Below are positions 1 through 11,740 of a DNA stretch of 64,000 nt, piece after piece. This stretch comes from NP936 sp002726085. GTDB lineage: Bacteria > Acidobacteriota > Vicinamibacteria > Vicinamibacterales > UBA8438. Position numbers and translations under genes: made by a program. The notes below the pieces were generated by a model. The model did not search any database. It was not told where the DNA came from and saw only the letters and a list, made by a program, of their open reading frames with translations. The DNA is taken from the NCBI GenBank assembly GCA_036012905.1, contig DASCQF010000038.1:1-64000 (forward strand), in the 5' to 3' direction. Position 1 is the first letter of the stretch. Every line of letters begins with the position of its first letter.

Positions 1-46
1 CCTGCTGATTACGAATCAGCTGCTCTACCAACTGAGCTACGCCGGC
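1..46 (-). tRNA. tRNA-Thr(CGT), 5' part only
   Basis: Read on the minus strand from 46 to 1, the sequence starts with a seven-base acceptor strand GCCGGCG. It continues with the D-arm (GCTC/GAGC around AGTTGGTA) and an anticodon stem GCTGA/TCAGC that closes the loop TTCGTAA. The anticodon is CGT, which reads the threonine codon ACG. The variable loop, T-arm and 3' acceptor strand lie beyond the window edge. Confidence 0.9.
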
Positions 47-261
47 CTCGGGTGGGACGTGCGGGCGTCGCCGTCTTGCGGCTTGGTGGCCCTGCCTGCC
101 TCGCCGTCGCTTCAGCGCAGGCGGAAAGGCCATGCTAACGGCCTGCCACTGGTGCGGCGACGCCGCGGGGTTGTGCCGCCGGTCGCGGCAGCAGCCCAAC
201 CGGATGATCGTAGCACACGCGCGCGTGGCCGCCGCCCGTCGTGAAGTGCCGCCGCGTTGGC

Positions 262-675
262 CTACACGGGTGGGGGCGGAGGGGCAGCGCCGGGCGCGAC
301 GCCGAAGAGCCGGGCCGTTTCCTGCGAGGCCATGATCCAGAGCCCGTAGATGCCGAGGAGCGTGCCGAAGGGGATGTTGATCAGGTTGATGACCGACAGC
401 ACGATGGTGAGGACCCGGGCCCACGGGCGACGCTTCAACAAGCCGATGCCGGCGATGATGCCGGGGACTGAAAGGGTGAAAATCAACAGTACGAGCATGC
501 CGCCGACCAGAGCGACAATCGGCACCGCGAGCCAGGCGTCAGGTTCATTGGTGGCCGCCATGGCGGTGATGCCGGCAGCGCCCCCGAAGAGCAGCATGAC
601 CATGAGCGACCCGATCAGGCTCACCACACCGAAAATCAGGTGAAACGCCGCGAGGATCTTGACGTGCAGGTCCAT
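262..675 (-). CDS. small integral membrane protein, function unknown
   Basis: The product is 137 residues and almost entirely hydrophobic, with membrane segments at roughly residues 7-31, 49-80 and 86-114. A short basic loop (KRRPWAR) lies near residue 81. The tail ends in a run of prolines (AAPPPPPV). No catalytic motif is visible. The gene is transcribed away from uvrA, so 676-810 holds the divergent promoters of both. I do not recognise the family beyond a generic small Acidobacteriota membrane protein. The ATG start at 675 has only a weak upstream GAGAC as a ribosome-binding site. Confidence 0.75.
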   Translation of the reverse strand: MDLHVKILAAFHLIFGVVSLIGSLMVMLLFGGAAGITAMAATNEPDAWLAVPIVALVGGMLVLLIFTLSVPGIIAGIGLLKRRPWARVLTIVLSVINLINIPFGTLLGIYGLWIMASQETARLFGVAPGAAPPPPPV

Positions 676-810
676 GGTGTCTCGTTACGATCCGCCGTCA
701 GTATGCGGCCGTGGCTGCCAAATGGCACCGCGGGTTGGACTCGGCGTCGGCAAGCGGGGTAGAGTGGCGAGTTACGGTGCCGCCGAAATTGGGTGCCGTC
801 GGTACCTCCC

Positions 811-3771
<2,961 letters not shown>

Positions 3772-3890
3772 CGCCCGTCGACGGGGTCCTGGGCGGGCCG
3801 ATTGCTTTTGGGCCGGTTTGTGACCGTATGGTACGATTCTCAGATTGTGGGTGCGGGTTCATCCCGTGCCGTCTGTCAACCACCGAGTGC

Positions 3891-3918
3891 GCCTGTAGGC
3901 TGTAGCCCGAAGCCCAGA
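3891..3918 (+). repeat. heptamer array, four units
   Basis: Four consecutive 7-base units lie just upstream of efp: GCCTGTA, GGCTGTA, GCCCGAA and GCCCAGA. The first three match the degenerate consensus GNCNGNA shared by the other arrays in this window; the fourth has one mismatch. The array sits in the efp leader, between the uvrA stop and the efp start. Confidence 0.7.
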
Positions 3919-3931
3919 GAGTCTGCCGTAC

Positions 3932-4495
3932 ATGGAATCCGTCCAAGCCACACGTCTTCGCAAAGGCATGCTGATCAAGCGGAACGACGAGCTGTATCGC
4001 GTGCTGGATGTCACACATACGACGCCGGGTAAGGGAAGAGCGTTCGTGCAATCCCGTATGCGGAATGTCCGGGTCGGTACATTGCTCGACCATAAGTTCC
4101 GGTCGGTCGATGTCGTTGAACGGGCCATGCTGGACGATCGTGAGATGCAGTTCACGTATCGCGACGGCGACACCTTCCACTTCATGGATCTGGAGAGCTA
4201 TGAGCAGATCGAGATGGGTGCCGAGACGTTGGGCGACTCGGTGAACTATCTGCTGCCCGAGGCAACCATCAAGGTGTCGCTGTTCGAGGGCGAAGCGGTC
4301 GGGCTCAACCTGCCGCTGAGCGTCGACTTGACGGTCGAAGAGACGGCCCCGTCGATCAAGGGCGCTACCGCCAACGCGCAACTCAAGCCGGCACGGCTCG
4401 AGACCGGCCTGGTGGTGCAAGTGCCGCCGTTCATCAGCAATGGCAACAAGGTGCGCGTGAACACCGAGACCGGCGAATACCAGGGACGCGCCTAG
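3932..4495 (+). CDS. efp: translation elongation factor P
   Basis: EF-P binds between the ribosomal P and E sites and relieves stalling at polyproline stretches. The 187-residue length and three-domain beta-barrel pattern match the family. The tip loop reads TTPGKGRAF with Lys34 at the position that is beta-lysylated in E. coli EF-P, so a lysine-type modification is possible. The C-terminal signature region (VNTETGEYQGRA) is also typical. No modification gene (epmA/epmB) is visible in the window, so the modification state is unknown. The leader carries a heptamer array. Confidence 0.96.
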   Translation: MESVQATRLRKGMLIKRNDELYRVLDVTHTTPGKGRAFVQSRMRNVRVGTLLDHKFRSVDVVERAMLDDREMQFTYRDGDTFHFMDLESYEQIEMGAETLGDSVNYLLPEATIKVSLFEGEAVGLNLPLSVDLTVEETAPSIKGATANAQLKPARLETGLVVQVPPFISNGNKVRVNTETGEYQGRA

Positions 4496-4528
4496 CGCCA
4501 AGCGGTTCGCGACCGCCCGCACCGACCC

Positions 4529-5113
4529 GTGGTCACCGACGATCTGTTCCCGTTCTTCGTCACCCGCGTGCTCCCCAACGCCCTCTGGCTTCTGGGGGTC
4601 GGTTTCCTCGTTGTCAATCTTCGGCTGCTGGCCCGGTTCATTCGGTTCTGGCGCCTGCGTTCGACGGCGCTGCTCACCTGGCCGAGACCGCGCTCTCGCT
4701 CCTACGGCATCTCCTTGGCGTTCGGCCTTGTGTTCGGGGTGCTGGTGTTCGTCAAGATCGTCATGCAGCAGCGTCCCGCGACTGATGCGTTCGGCGAGAT
4801 GATGATGTTCATCTACTACGCCTATGCGTTCCCGCTCAGTCTAAAGATTGACCCTGGTTTCTATGACGACGGTATCTGGTCGAACTCGGGGTTCGTTCCC
4901 TACCGGCACGTCGGTGGGCTTTCGTGGCGGGAGGGCAAGGCGCTGACGCTCGTGCTCATTCACCGGGTGCGGAGAATGGCCCGGCACCTGGATGTGCCGC
5001 AGGAGCACTATGGCGAGGTGCGTCGCCTGCTGCGCGACAAGATCGGGGCGCACGACATCCACTTCACCGGCAAGGGCTTCGATCTGGGTTCGGACGAGCG
5101 CGAGATGGTCTGA
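4529..5113 (+). CDS. membrane protein of unknown function
   Basis: The product is 194 residues and starts at GTG 4529, 33 bases after efp. Hydrophobic segments at roughly residues 12-38, 57-76 and 86-102 are followed by a soluble C-terminal half. That half contains the phrase DDGIWSNSGFVPYRHV and a Trp-rich turn, resembling small bacterial families in which a membrane anchor precedes a compact cytoplasmic domain. A possible relation to DUF5673-like proteins is only an impression. It may be co-transcribed with efp. Confidence 0.7.
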   Translation: MVTDDLFPFFVTRVLPNALWLLGVGFLVVNLRLLARFIRFWRLRSTALLTWPRPRSRSYGISLAFGLVFGVLVFVKIVMQQRPATDAFGEMMMFIYYAYAFPLSLKIDPGFYDDGIWSNSGFVPYRHVGGLSWREGKALTLVLIHRVRRMARHLDVPQEHYGEVRRLLRDKIGAHDIHFTGKGFDLGSDEREMV

Positions 5114-5260
5114 CCGCCGCGTCCTCTCACGGGTCTGACCGTCGACCCATCCATTCAACCACCATCGGGCCAGCCGCGCGCCACGCGTGCAGGTCTGCGG
5201 CCGGCGTGCTTTTCAGGGCCCGTGGTAGGGCACCCGTCGTAGGCGCATGAAGTAGACACC

Positions 5261-5279
5261 CTACTTATTGATAGAGTAG
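5261..5279. promoter_or_regulatory. inverted repeat, candidate PadR operator
   Basis: A perfect inverted repeat CTACT-N9-AGTAG lies 15 bases upstream of the PadR-family start codon. A second short palindrome, GTAG-N5-CTAC, overlaps its left arm from 5252. PadR regulators usually repress their own operon through dyad sites near the promoter, so this is the best operator candidate. The assignment is inference from position and symmetry. Confidence 0.5.
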
Positions 5280-5294
5280 AGTCGCTACGGAATT

Positions 5295-5636
5295 ATGGCT
5301 CGCGAACCGACCCGCATCGAACTGCTGCAGGGGACGCTCGATCTCCTGATCTTGCGCACGCTCGTCTTTGGGCCGGCTCACGGCCACGCCATCGCCACCG
5401 AGATTCGCTGCCTGTCCGAAGAGGTGCTCCAGGTCGAGACCGGATCCCTCTATCCCGCTCTCCATCGGCTCGAGGCCAACGGCTGGGTCGAGGCCGCCTG
5501 GAGGACGTCGGAGAAGGGCAAGCGCGCGAAGTACTACCGCCTCACCCGAACCGGGCGGGCACAGCTCGTTCGGGAGATGTCGAAGTGGGACCGGCTGTCG
5601 GTAGCCATGACGAGGGTGCTCCGACCCGCAGAGTAG
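5295..5636 (+). CDS. PadR-family transcriptional regulator
   Basis: This 113-residue protein is a typical short PadR winged-helix regulator. It has a PTRIELLQGTLDLLILRTL-type first helix, a recognition region around GSLYPALHRLEANGW (residues about 50-65), and a C-terminal basic wing (RAKYYRLTRTGR). It precedes the ADOP permease by 9 bases, the standard Acidobacteriota pairing, so it probably represses that permease operon and itself. The candidate operator is the dyad at 5261-5279. Its ligand cannot be predicted. Confidence 0.93.
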   Translation: MAREPTRIELLQGTLDLLILRTLVFGPAHGHAIATEIRCLSEEVLQVETGSLYPALHRLEANGWVEAAWRTSEKGKRAKYYRLTRTGRAQLVREMSKWDRLSVAMTRVLRPAE

Positions 5637-5645
5637 GAGGGGACT

Positions 5646-8348
5646 GTGGCGCTTCGAACAGTCTATGCACGCCTGCGTGCACTCTGGCACCGGACGCGGA
5701 AGGAAGCAGAGCTCGACGACGAGATCCGGTTCCATCTCACGGAGGAGGCCGACAAGCGCATCGCCGCCGGGCGGTCGGCGGAACAGGCACGACGCGAGGC
5801 GCGGAAGGACTTCGGCAACATCATCCGGATTCGGGAGGCGACGCGTGACGTGTGGGGACTCCGGCACGTCGACGAGCTGATCGGCGATCTGCGGATCGGA
5901 GCGCGCGGCCTCGCCAAGCGCCCCGGGTTCACGGCGACCGCGGTCCTCACCCTGTTGATCGGCATCGGGGCCAACACGGCGATGTTCAGTATCGTCAACG
6001 AGGTCTTGCTGCGTCCGTTGCCCTACCCGGACGCCGAACGGATCGTACACGTGGGCGCACAGTTCCCGCCCGGGCTGGGCTTTCGAGACGGGAGCATCCC
6101 GTTTCCGGCGTTACGGCGGGAGGCGGACGCGTTCGAGGAGATCGTCCCGCGGCGAACGCAGGGTGTTCTATTTTCCTGGGGTGGCATCGACGGTCCACAG
6201 ACGGGCCGCGGGCTGGCCGTCTCTCCATCGCTTTTTCGGGTGCTACGGGCGGCGCCGCTGCTCGGGCGCCTCTTCACCGACGCCGACGCGCAACCCGGCA
6301 CCGCGCGGGTCGTGCTGTTGAGCTTCGAGACGTGGTCGAACCGTTTCGCCGCAGACCCCGACATCGTCGGTGCGCCGATCGATCTGTTCGACGGGGGACC
6401 GCACAGTGTCGTCGGTGTCATGCCCGACGGCTTCTACTATGCCTCCCGCGAGACAGAGGTCTGGACCCCCTTGGCCCCCGACGCAAGGAACTTCTTCGGC
6501 GGTCTGGCACGACTGCGCGACGGTGTGTCCCCTGAGCAGGCCGTCGCAGAAGTCCGGACTATCGTCAATCGGGGACGGAGCACGCCCGTCGGTCCGTCAC
6601 CTGACGGCGCGCCGGAGACGGAGTTCGTGGTCACGTCGCTGGACCCGCCCGGCGCTTCATCCCGGCCGCCGCTCGTGGCGCTGATGGCGGCGACCGGGCT
6701 CGTGTTGCTGATTGCGTGCGCCAATATCGCTGCGCTGCTGCTGTCGCGTGGCCTCGGGCGGCAGCGCGAGATCGCTCTGCGGGCAGCGCTCGGCGCGGGG
6801 CGCGCCCGCCTCGTGCGGCAACTGCTGACGGAGAGCGTGCTGCTCAGCGTGGGTGGCGGCGCGCTCGGCCTGTTCGCCGCCACCTGGATCGTTCGCGCCG
6901 TCCCCACGCTGGTGCCGTTCGACGTCCCGGGATTGTCCGACGTCAGTGTCGACAGCGCCGCGCTCGCGTTCAGCGTCGCACTCTCGGTGGTCGTCGGGCT
7001 GACTGTGGGGGCCCTCCCGGCGCTGCAGTGGTCCCGGCCCGATCTCGTGCGCACGCTCACCGGGAGCGCTCAGTCGACGGCGGACTTTCGTCTCCGCCGC
7101 GCGAACTGGTCGCGCGCCGCTCTGGTCAGCGCCCAGGTCGCCCTCGCCTGCGTCATCCTGGTCGGCGCGACGCTCTTGGTCCGTAGCTTTACCGGATGGC
7201 TCCAGGTCGACCCCGGGTATGACCCGGCCAACCTACTCACCGCCAAGATAAGCAACCCGAGCCTGCAACAGTGGGAGGACCCAACCGAGCGCCGCAGGGC
7301 GATGCGGCAGTTCGGGGAGGCGCTCCTCGAACGCCTTGAGCTGGTTCCGGGCGTGGAAGCCGTCGGAATGTCCAACGCACTGCCGCTGACGCCAGCCCTT
7401 AACATGATGCCCGTCATGGCGATGGGCCGTCCACCGCCGGGCGACACGGACATGTATGTCGGAACAGACGGGTTTGAGTTCACAAATGATGTCGCGATTA
7501 TCCAGAACGTGAGCGCCGGCTGCTTCGACGCGCTGGGAATGCGACTACTCAGCGGCCGCGGGTTCACGGACCGCGAGACACGAGATAGCTCGCCGGTCAC
7601 CGTCGTCAACGAGACGCTTGAACGCGAGCTCTTCGGCGGGGAGTCGGCCGTCGGTCATCGTCTCCGTCGGGGTGGGCCAGTTCCGGCAGAGAAGGAGATC
7701 ATTGGTGTGGTCAGCGACGTCAAGTACCACGCAAAGAGGCCATGGGACATCGGTCTTGACCCGACCGCGGTGCTGCCAGAGTTCTATCTACCGTATCTCG
7801 GCGTCGCTTTCTCGCCGTGGCTCTCGATCCGCGCCACCGGCGATCCACTCGCCCTCGTCCCGTTCCTCCGCGCGACCGTCGCCGAGGTGGACCCGTGGTT
7901 CGTGGTCGACGATGTGATGACGATGGAGGCCCGGCTATCGGCCTCGATCGCGCAGCCTCGATTCTTCGCCGTCTTTGTCGGCGGGTTTGCCGCCATCGCG
8001 CTCTTCCTCGCCACCTTCGGCATCTACGGAGTTCTTGCCCACACGGTGGCCCAGCGCCGCCGCGAGATCGGCGTCAGGATGGCCTTGGGCGCTCAGCGTG
8101 CGGACGTCGTCGGTCTCGTCGTCCGGCAGGGCGCGATGATGGTCGCCGCCGGCGCGGTGGTCGGACTGGCGGCGGCCGCCGCGTCGACCCGGGTGCTCGC
8201 CAGCCTCCTCTTCGGTGTTACCGCCACCGACCTGCCGACGTTCACGGCCAGCGCGATCCTCCTCCTCGTGGTAGGACTGGTCGCCTGCTACCTGCCGGCG
8301 CGGCGTGCCACCCGGATCGACCCGATGGTCGCGCTGCGGCACGAGTAG
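5646..8348 (+). CDS. ADOP-type ABC transporter permease (MacB/FtsX-like)
   Basis: This 900-residue protein belongs to the Acidobacterial duplicated orphan permease group. A short cytoplasmic N-terminal region (residues 1-85, ELDDEIRFHLTEEA motif) is followed by two MacB-PCD/FtsX units. Each unit has one transmembrane helix, a large extracytoplasmic domain and three helices: about 100-120 and 340-470 for the first, about 490-510 and 780-895 for the second. The C-terminus reads RIDPMVALRHE, typical of the group. No ABC ATPase is adjacent, as expected for these orphan permeases. The GTG start is 9 bases after padR, and an unusual lipoprotein fusion follows 7 bases downstream, so the three genes are probably co-transcribed. 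Confidence 0.93.
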   Translation: MALRTVYARLRALWHRTRKEAELDDEIRFHLTEEADKRIAAGRSAEQARREARKDFGNIIRIREATRDVWGLRHVDELIGDLRIGARGLAKRPGFTATAVLTLLIGIGANTAMFSIVNEVLLRPLPYPDAERIVHVGAQFPPGLGFRDGSIPFPALRREADAFEEIVPRRTQGVLFSWGGIDGPQTGRGLAVSPSLFRVLRAAPLLGRLFTDADAQPGTARVVLLSFETWSNRFAADPDIVGAPIDLFDGGPHSVVGVMPDGFYYASRETEVWTPLAPDARNFFGGLARLRDGVSPEQAVAEVRTIVNRGRSTPVGPSPDGAPETEFVVTSLDPPGASSRPPLVALMAATGLVLLIACANIAALLLSRGLGRQREIALRAALGAGRARLVRQLLTESVLLSVGGGALGLFAATWIVRAVPTLVPFDVPGLSDVSVDSAALAFSVALSVVVGLTVGALPALQWSRPDLVRTLTGSAQSTADFRLRRANWSRAALVSAQVALACVILVGATLLVRSFTGWLQVDPGYDPANLLTAKISNPSLQQWEDPTERRRAMRQFGEALLERLELVPGVEAVGMSNALPLTPALNMMPVMAMGRPPPGDTDMYVGTDGFEFTNDVAIIQNVSAGCFDALGMRLLSGRGFTDRETRDSSPVTVVNETLERELFGGESAVGHRLRRGGPVPAEKEIIGVVSDVKYHAKRPWDIGLDPTAVLPEFYLPYLGVAFSPWLSIRATGDPLALVPFLRATVAEVDPWFVVDDVMTMEARLSASIAQPRFFAVFVGGFAAIALFLATFGIYGVLAHTVAQRRREIGVRMALGAQRADVVGLVVRQGAMMVAAGAVVGLAAAAASTRVLASLLFGVTATDLPTFTASAILLLVVGLVACYLPARRATRIDPMVALRHE

Positions 8349-8355
8349 AGCCGAC

Positions 8356-11225
8356 ATGAGACGGACCCTTCTGCCAGCGTGGCCTGTCGTGTTGCTGCCG
8401 CTCCTGTGGTCGTGCGCCGTCCCGCCGCCAGTCACGGCTCCCGAGAACGCAGGTCTGGACCAACTCACGCGGGCCGAGACTCTGGTCATGCGGGGTGCTA
8501 CCGGTGCCTGGTCGAAGCCGCGGTACTCTACGAGGATCTGCTGCGCCGCGGGGTGGAACCGGCCACCGCCTCGGCAGGTATCTTCCGGACGGCGCTCCTG
8601 ACCGGCCTGCGCGAGCGGGAGATGGGCTTGCCGGGCAAGGGGGCGTTCGTGCGCGCGGGCGAGCTTGCCGGCGAAGCGGTGGCGCCCGAGGCATGGCGTT
8701 CCTTTCTCGAGATCGCCGATGTGGCCCCGTGGCAGGACGTTGGTTTGACGAGGGAGTTTCTCGAGCGCGCCGACGCCCGGCTGCGCGAGGCGCACCGAGA
8801 ACGGCGTGACGACTGGAACGCCACGCTCCAACCGCTGGTGCCGACCGACCCGCTTGCTGCCTATCTCTATTTGGGGCTCAACTGCACCGGAGGCTGGTTT
8901 GCGGAGCAGCCGCCCGAGCTGGCTGCCGTCCTGGCGGCCCATGACGAGGCGCTGTTCGTTCGCTACCGGCAGGCCCGCTGCAGCGGCGGATTGGTCGAGC
9001 TGTCCAGCATTGCGACACTGGAGCCGCGGTTCACCGAAATGGAGTTTTTCCTGGGGCAGCGGGCGATGCAGGATCAAAGCCTCGACCTGGCCGAATTCCA
9101 TTTTCAGGCCGGCCGCGACGACTGGCCCGACTGGCCGGCGCCGGCGCTGGCCCCGGGCCGTCTCCTCTTGGTCGCCGAGGACTTCACGAGCAGTCTGGCC
9201 CATTTCGACGAGGTGCTGACGTTGGTGCCCGACCAGCGGGACGCGCTGCTGGGCAAGGCGACGGCCCTGAGCTATCTCGAGCGCGGGGAAGAGACGCTGG
9301 CTCCGCTCGACCGGCTGGTGGAGCTGGGCCAATGGTATCTGGGGGAGGCTTACTACTGGCGCGCCTGGAACCGGTTCACCCTCAGAGCCGACGAATTGGC
9401 CAGGGAGGACATCGAACAGGCGAAGACCCACCGCTCCGACGCGGATGTGTTCGTGCTGTCCGGTGTGATCGCGCTGGAACAGGACCGTCTGGTCGACGCC
9501 CGCCGGGAGCTCGAGACCGCCCAGCAACGCGACCGAACCGACTGCGACGCCTCTTTCCACCTGGGGCGAGTAGGTATCAAGGAGACACTGTGGCCTGAGA
9601 CGGGGCGGGATTTTGGCGTCGCGGCACCGTGCTTCAGGGGCGCGGCAGCGCAGGTCGCCGCCGACCTGGCGGACCTGCGTCAGGATTCGACGGTGCCGGC
9701 AGATCGCCGAGCCCGACTGATCGTGAGACGGGAGGCGGAGCTCGCGACATTGGAGCGACAGGCCGCATCGAGCGCCTACAACGCCGCGCTCGCGTATTTC
9801 AACGCCATGACGCCGATTGACGCGCGACGCCATGCCGAAGAGGCTGCCGCCCACGCCGACTTCACCGAAGACGCGAGGTCGCTGCTGGGGCGCATCGACC
9901 TGGCCTTCCCAGGGCGCGCGGAGGTGGAGGCCAGGCCGCTCGAGGGATTCCCGGCGGGGTATGCGTCCCGTTTCGTGGAGGTGCACGGCTCGCGCATGCA
10001 CTACGTCGAGGCGGGCGAAGGCAATCCCATCCTCTTCATCCACGGCAATCCGACCTCCTCGTGCCTGTGGCGCAACATCATGCCCCTCGTGGCGGAGAAG
10101 GGCCGAGTGATTGCCCTCGATCTGATCGGCTTCGGGCAATCCGACAAGCCAGAGCTGGACTACGTGCTGACCGATCACACGCGGTATCTCAACGGCTTCA
10201 TCGAGGCGCTTGGGCTGCGGGACGTCACATTGGTCATGCACGAATGGGGCTCGTTTCTGGGTTTTCAGTACGCGATGGACCATGCGGACAACGTGCAGGG
10301 CATCGCGTTCATGGAAGCCATGGTCCCTTCCTCATCCCTCGGTATCGTCGAGAGACTGTCACCAGACGGCGCGTGGACGCTTAGGCAACCCTCGACTTCG
10401 ACTAGGGAGTCGGGTCCGTCACGGTTGGTCGTGCGGCCGACCGGTCCCGGCGAGGAGCGCGTCTTCACGCTGCCGTCGCTCCAGTCTTTCGGCGTTCAGG
10501 GTCTGTTTCCCGATAGCGAACAGGTGTTGTTGGCCGGTGTCGAGCGCGGTGGGTCGAATGCGCGACTCTACCGTTTCAATCTCGCGACCGAGCTGCTGAC
10601 ACCGCTGGGCCTCCCCCCCATTGAAGGCCGGGTGGCGCTCTCACCCGACGGTCGCTCGGTGGTCATGCCGAATGCGGAGGGCGTGCTGACTGTGTTCGAC
10701 GTCGAGTCCGGCGAAGCGCGGCCAATGCATGAGGCGCGGGCAGCAAACGCTCCTGCCATGGCGTGGGAAGCGGCAGGTCGACTCTTGTTCCAGATGCGCG
10801 ACCCGGAGCGCGGCTACGAGCAGGTGGTGAACCAGAACGCGTTCATCGAACGTCTCATGCCGGCGTGGACCGCGCGGGACCTGACTGCCGAGGAGTGGTC
10901 CGTCTACAGGGCGCCATTTCGTGACGTCGCCTCGCGGAAACCAATCCACGTCTTGCGCCAGGAGCGTGGGCAACCGCACACCAACGAGATCGTCGCCGCC
11001 TATGGACGGTGGCTGTCCGAAGCTCCCGTTCCGAAGCTCTTGATCGGGTTCACGCCGGGCCGGCTCCTCCCAGACCGGAACGTGCAGTTGGCGCGCGCGA
11101 CCATGCCCAATCTCACCGTCGTCGACGGCGGGTTCGGCATGCACTACGTGCAGGAAGACCAGCCAGAGACGATCGGGCATGCGATCGCCGAGTGGATGGA
11201 TGACAACGGACTGAGTCGGGAGTAG
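8356..11225 (+). CDS. frameshifted lipoprotein/TPR/haloalkane-dehalogenase-like fusion with propeller insert
   Basis: ATG 8356 opens a lipoprotein signal peptide (lipobox LWSC, Cys20). That frame is lost in a G run at 8492-8495; one extra G would join it to the long frame open from 8379 to 11225. Numbered in the long frame, residues about 45-515 look TPR-like. Residues about 520-650 match the N-terminal half of a haloalkane dehalogenase (HGNPTSS, then HEWGS and FMEAM), and 800-948 match its C-terminal half (QNAFIE, SPVPKLL, His922 in GMHYVQED). Between them, about 150 residues resemble the PD40/WD40-like propeller of Acidobacteriota Ser/Thr kinases (LSPDG, FPDSEQVLLAG). The usual nucleophile Asp is Glu622. 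Dehalogenase activity is therefore doubtful. It may be a chimeric or decaying gene, although about 2.85 kb stays open. Confidence 0.75.
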
Positions 11226-11260
11226 GAGGGGACCGTGCCGCCTGCGGCATCTTCGAGGTA

Positions 11261-11587
11261 CTACGGCGCCGGTGCAAGGATGACAAGCACGAGTAGGCGT
11301 TCGGTGCCGGTGTTGCGGATGCCGTGAGGCGCGCCGTCGGGTGCCACCAACAAGATACCCGCACGCATCGGAACGTCGCGGCCTTCGAGCAGGAAGTGTC
11401 CCCGGCCTTCAACGACCTGGTAGATCTTGTCCATGCCCTCATGCGCGTGCAGCGCATGTTCCTGCCCGGGCTCGAACGCATTCAACCCGACCATTACATG
11501 CTCGGAGCGGAAGATGGTGCTCTTGCCCATCTTGTCCGGCGAGTAGACGGCAAGGTCTCGAGGCTGGATCGGGGTGGGATGTTCCAT
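11261..11587 (-). CDS. cupin-domain protein
   Basis: This 108-residue protein is a single small beta-barrel of the cupin-2 type. Motif 1 is recognisable as GQEHALHAHEGMDKIYQVVEG, supplying two His and one Glu for metal. Motif 2 lies around LLVAPDGAPHGIRN with the third His. The substrate cannot be predicted from the sequence. The gene faces the fusion gene at 11225 tail to tail, 35 bases apart, and lies downstream of the CDP-alcohol phosphatidyltransferase on the same strand. Confidence 0.88.
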   Translation of the reverse strand: MEHPTPIQPRDLAVYSPDKMGKSTIFRSEHVMVGLNAFEPGQEHALHAHEGMDKIYQVVEGRGHFLLEGRDVPMRAGILLVAPDGAPHGIRNTGTERLLVLVILAPAP

Positions 11588-11612
11588 GCGCGCGATTCTA
11601 GCGCACCGGTCC

Positions 11613-11708
11613 CTATTCGGCTCGCAATACAGTCATCGGGTGGGCGGTTCTTGTAGCTGTCGGTCGGAACGTCCACAGCCCAAAGCCGATGACCACTCCG
11701 CTCAAGAG
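11613..11708 (-). pseudogene. possible C-terminal remnant of an ABC permease
   Basis: On the minus strand an open stretch ends with the residues RTAHPMTVLRAE and a stop. PMTVLRAE is a very common ending for ADOP/MacB-type permeases in this phylum (compare DPMVALRHE in the intact copy at 8348). The upstream residues are poorly hydrophobic, and part of them derives from heptamer-like DNA, so at most a short relic is present. This could be coincidence. Confidence 0.25.
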
Positions 11709-11730
11709 CGCCCGAAGCCTGCAGCCCTCG
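11678..11730 (+). repeat. degenerate heptamer array
   Basis: Units GCCCAAA and GCCGATG (11678-11691) and GCCCGAA, GCCTGCA and GCCCTCG (11710-11730) keep a 7-base step and resemble the GCCYGNA subfamily of the window-wide repeat. The match is weaker than at other arrays. It lies between the phosphatidyltransferase and the cupin gene. Confidence 0.4.
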
Positions 11731-11740
11731 AGCAGATGAG

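Noticed and set aside
7935..10283. 782-codon open frame on the minus strand opposite the permease and fusion genes
   Set aside because: It is antisense to genes with clear domains, its translation has no recognisable fold, and long antisense frames are expected in such GC-rich DNA.
10317..10761. Target-site duplication (GCCATGG twice) proving a transposition event in the dehalogenase
   Set aside because: Seven bases can recur by chance over this distance, and the right-hand junction cannot be placed exactly, so it is only suggestive.
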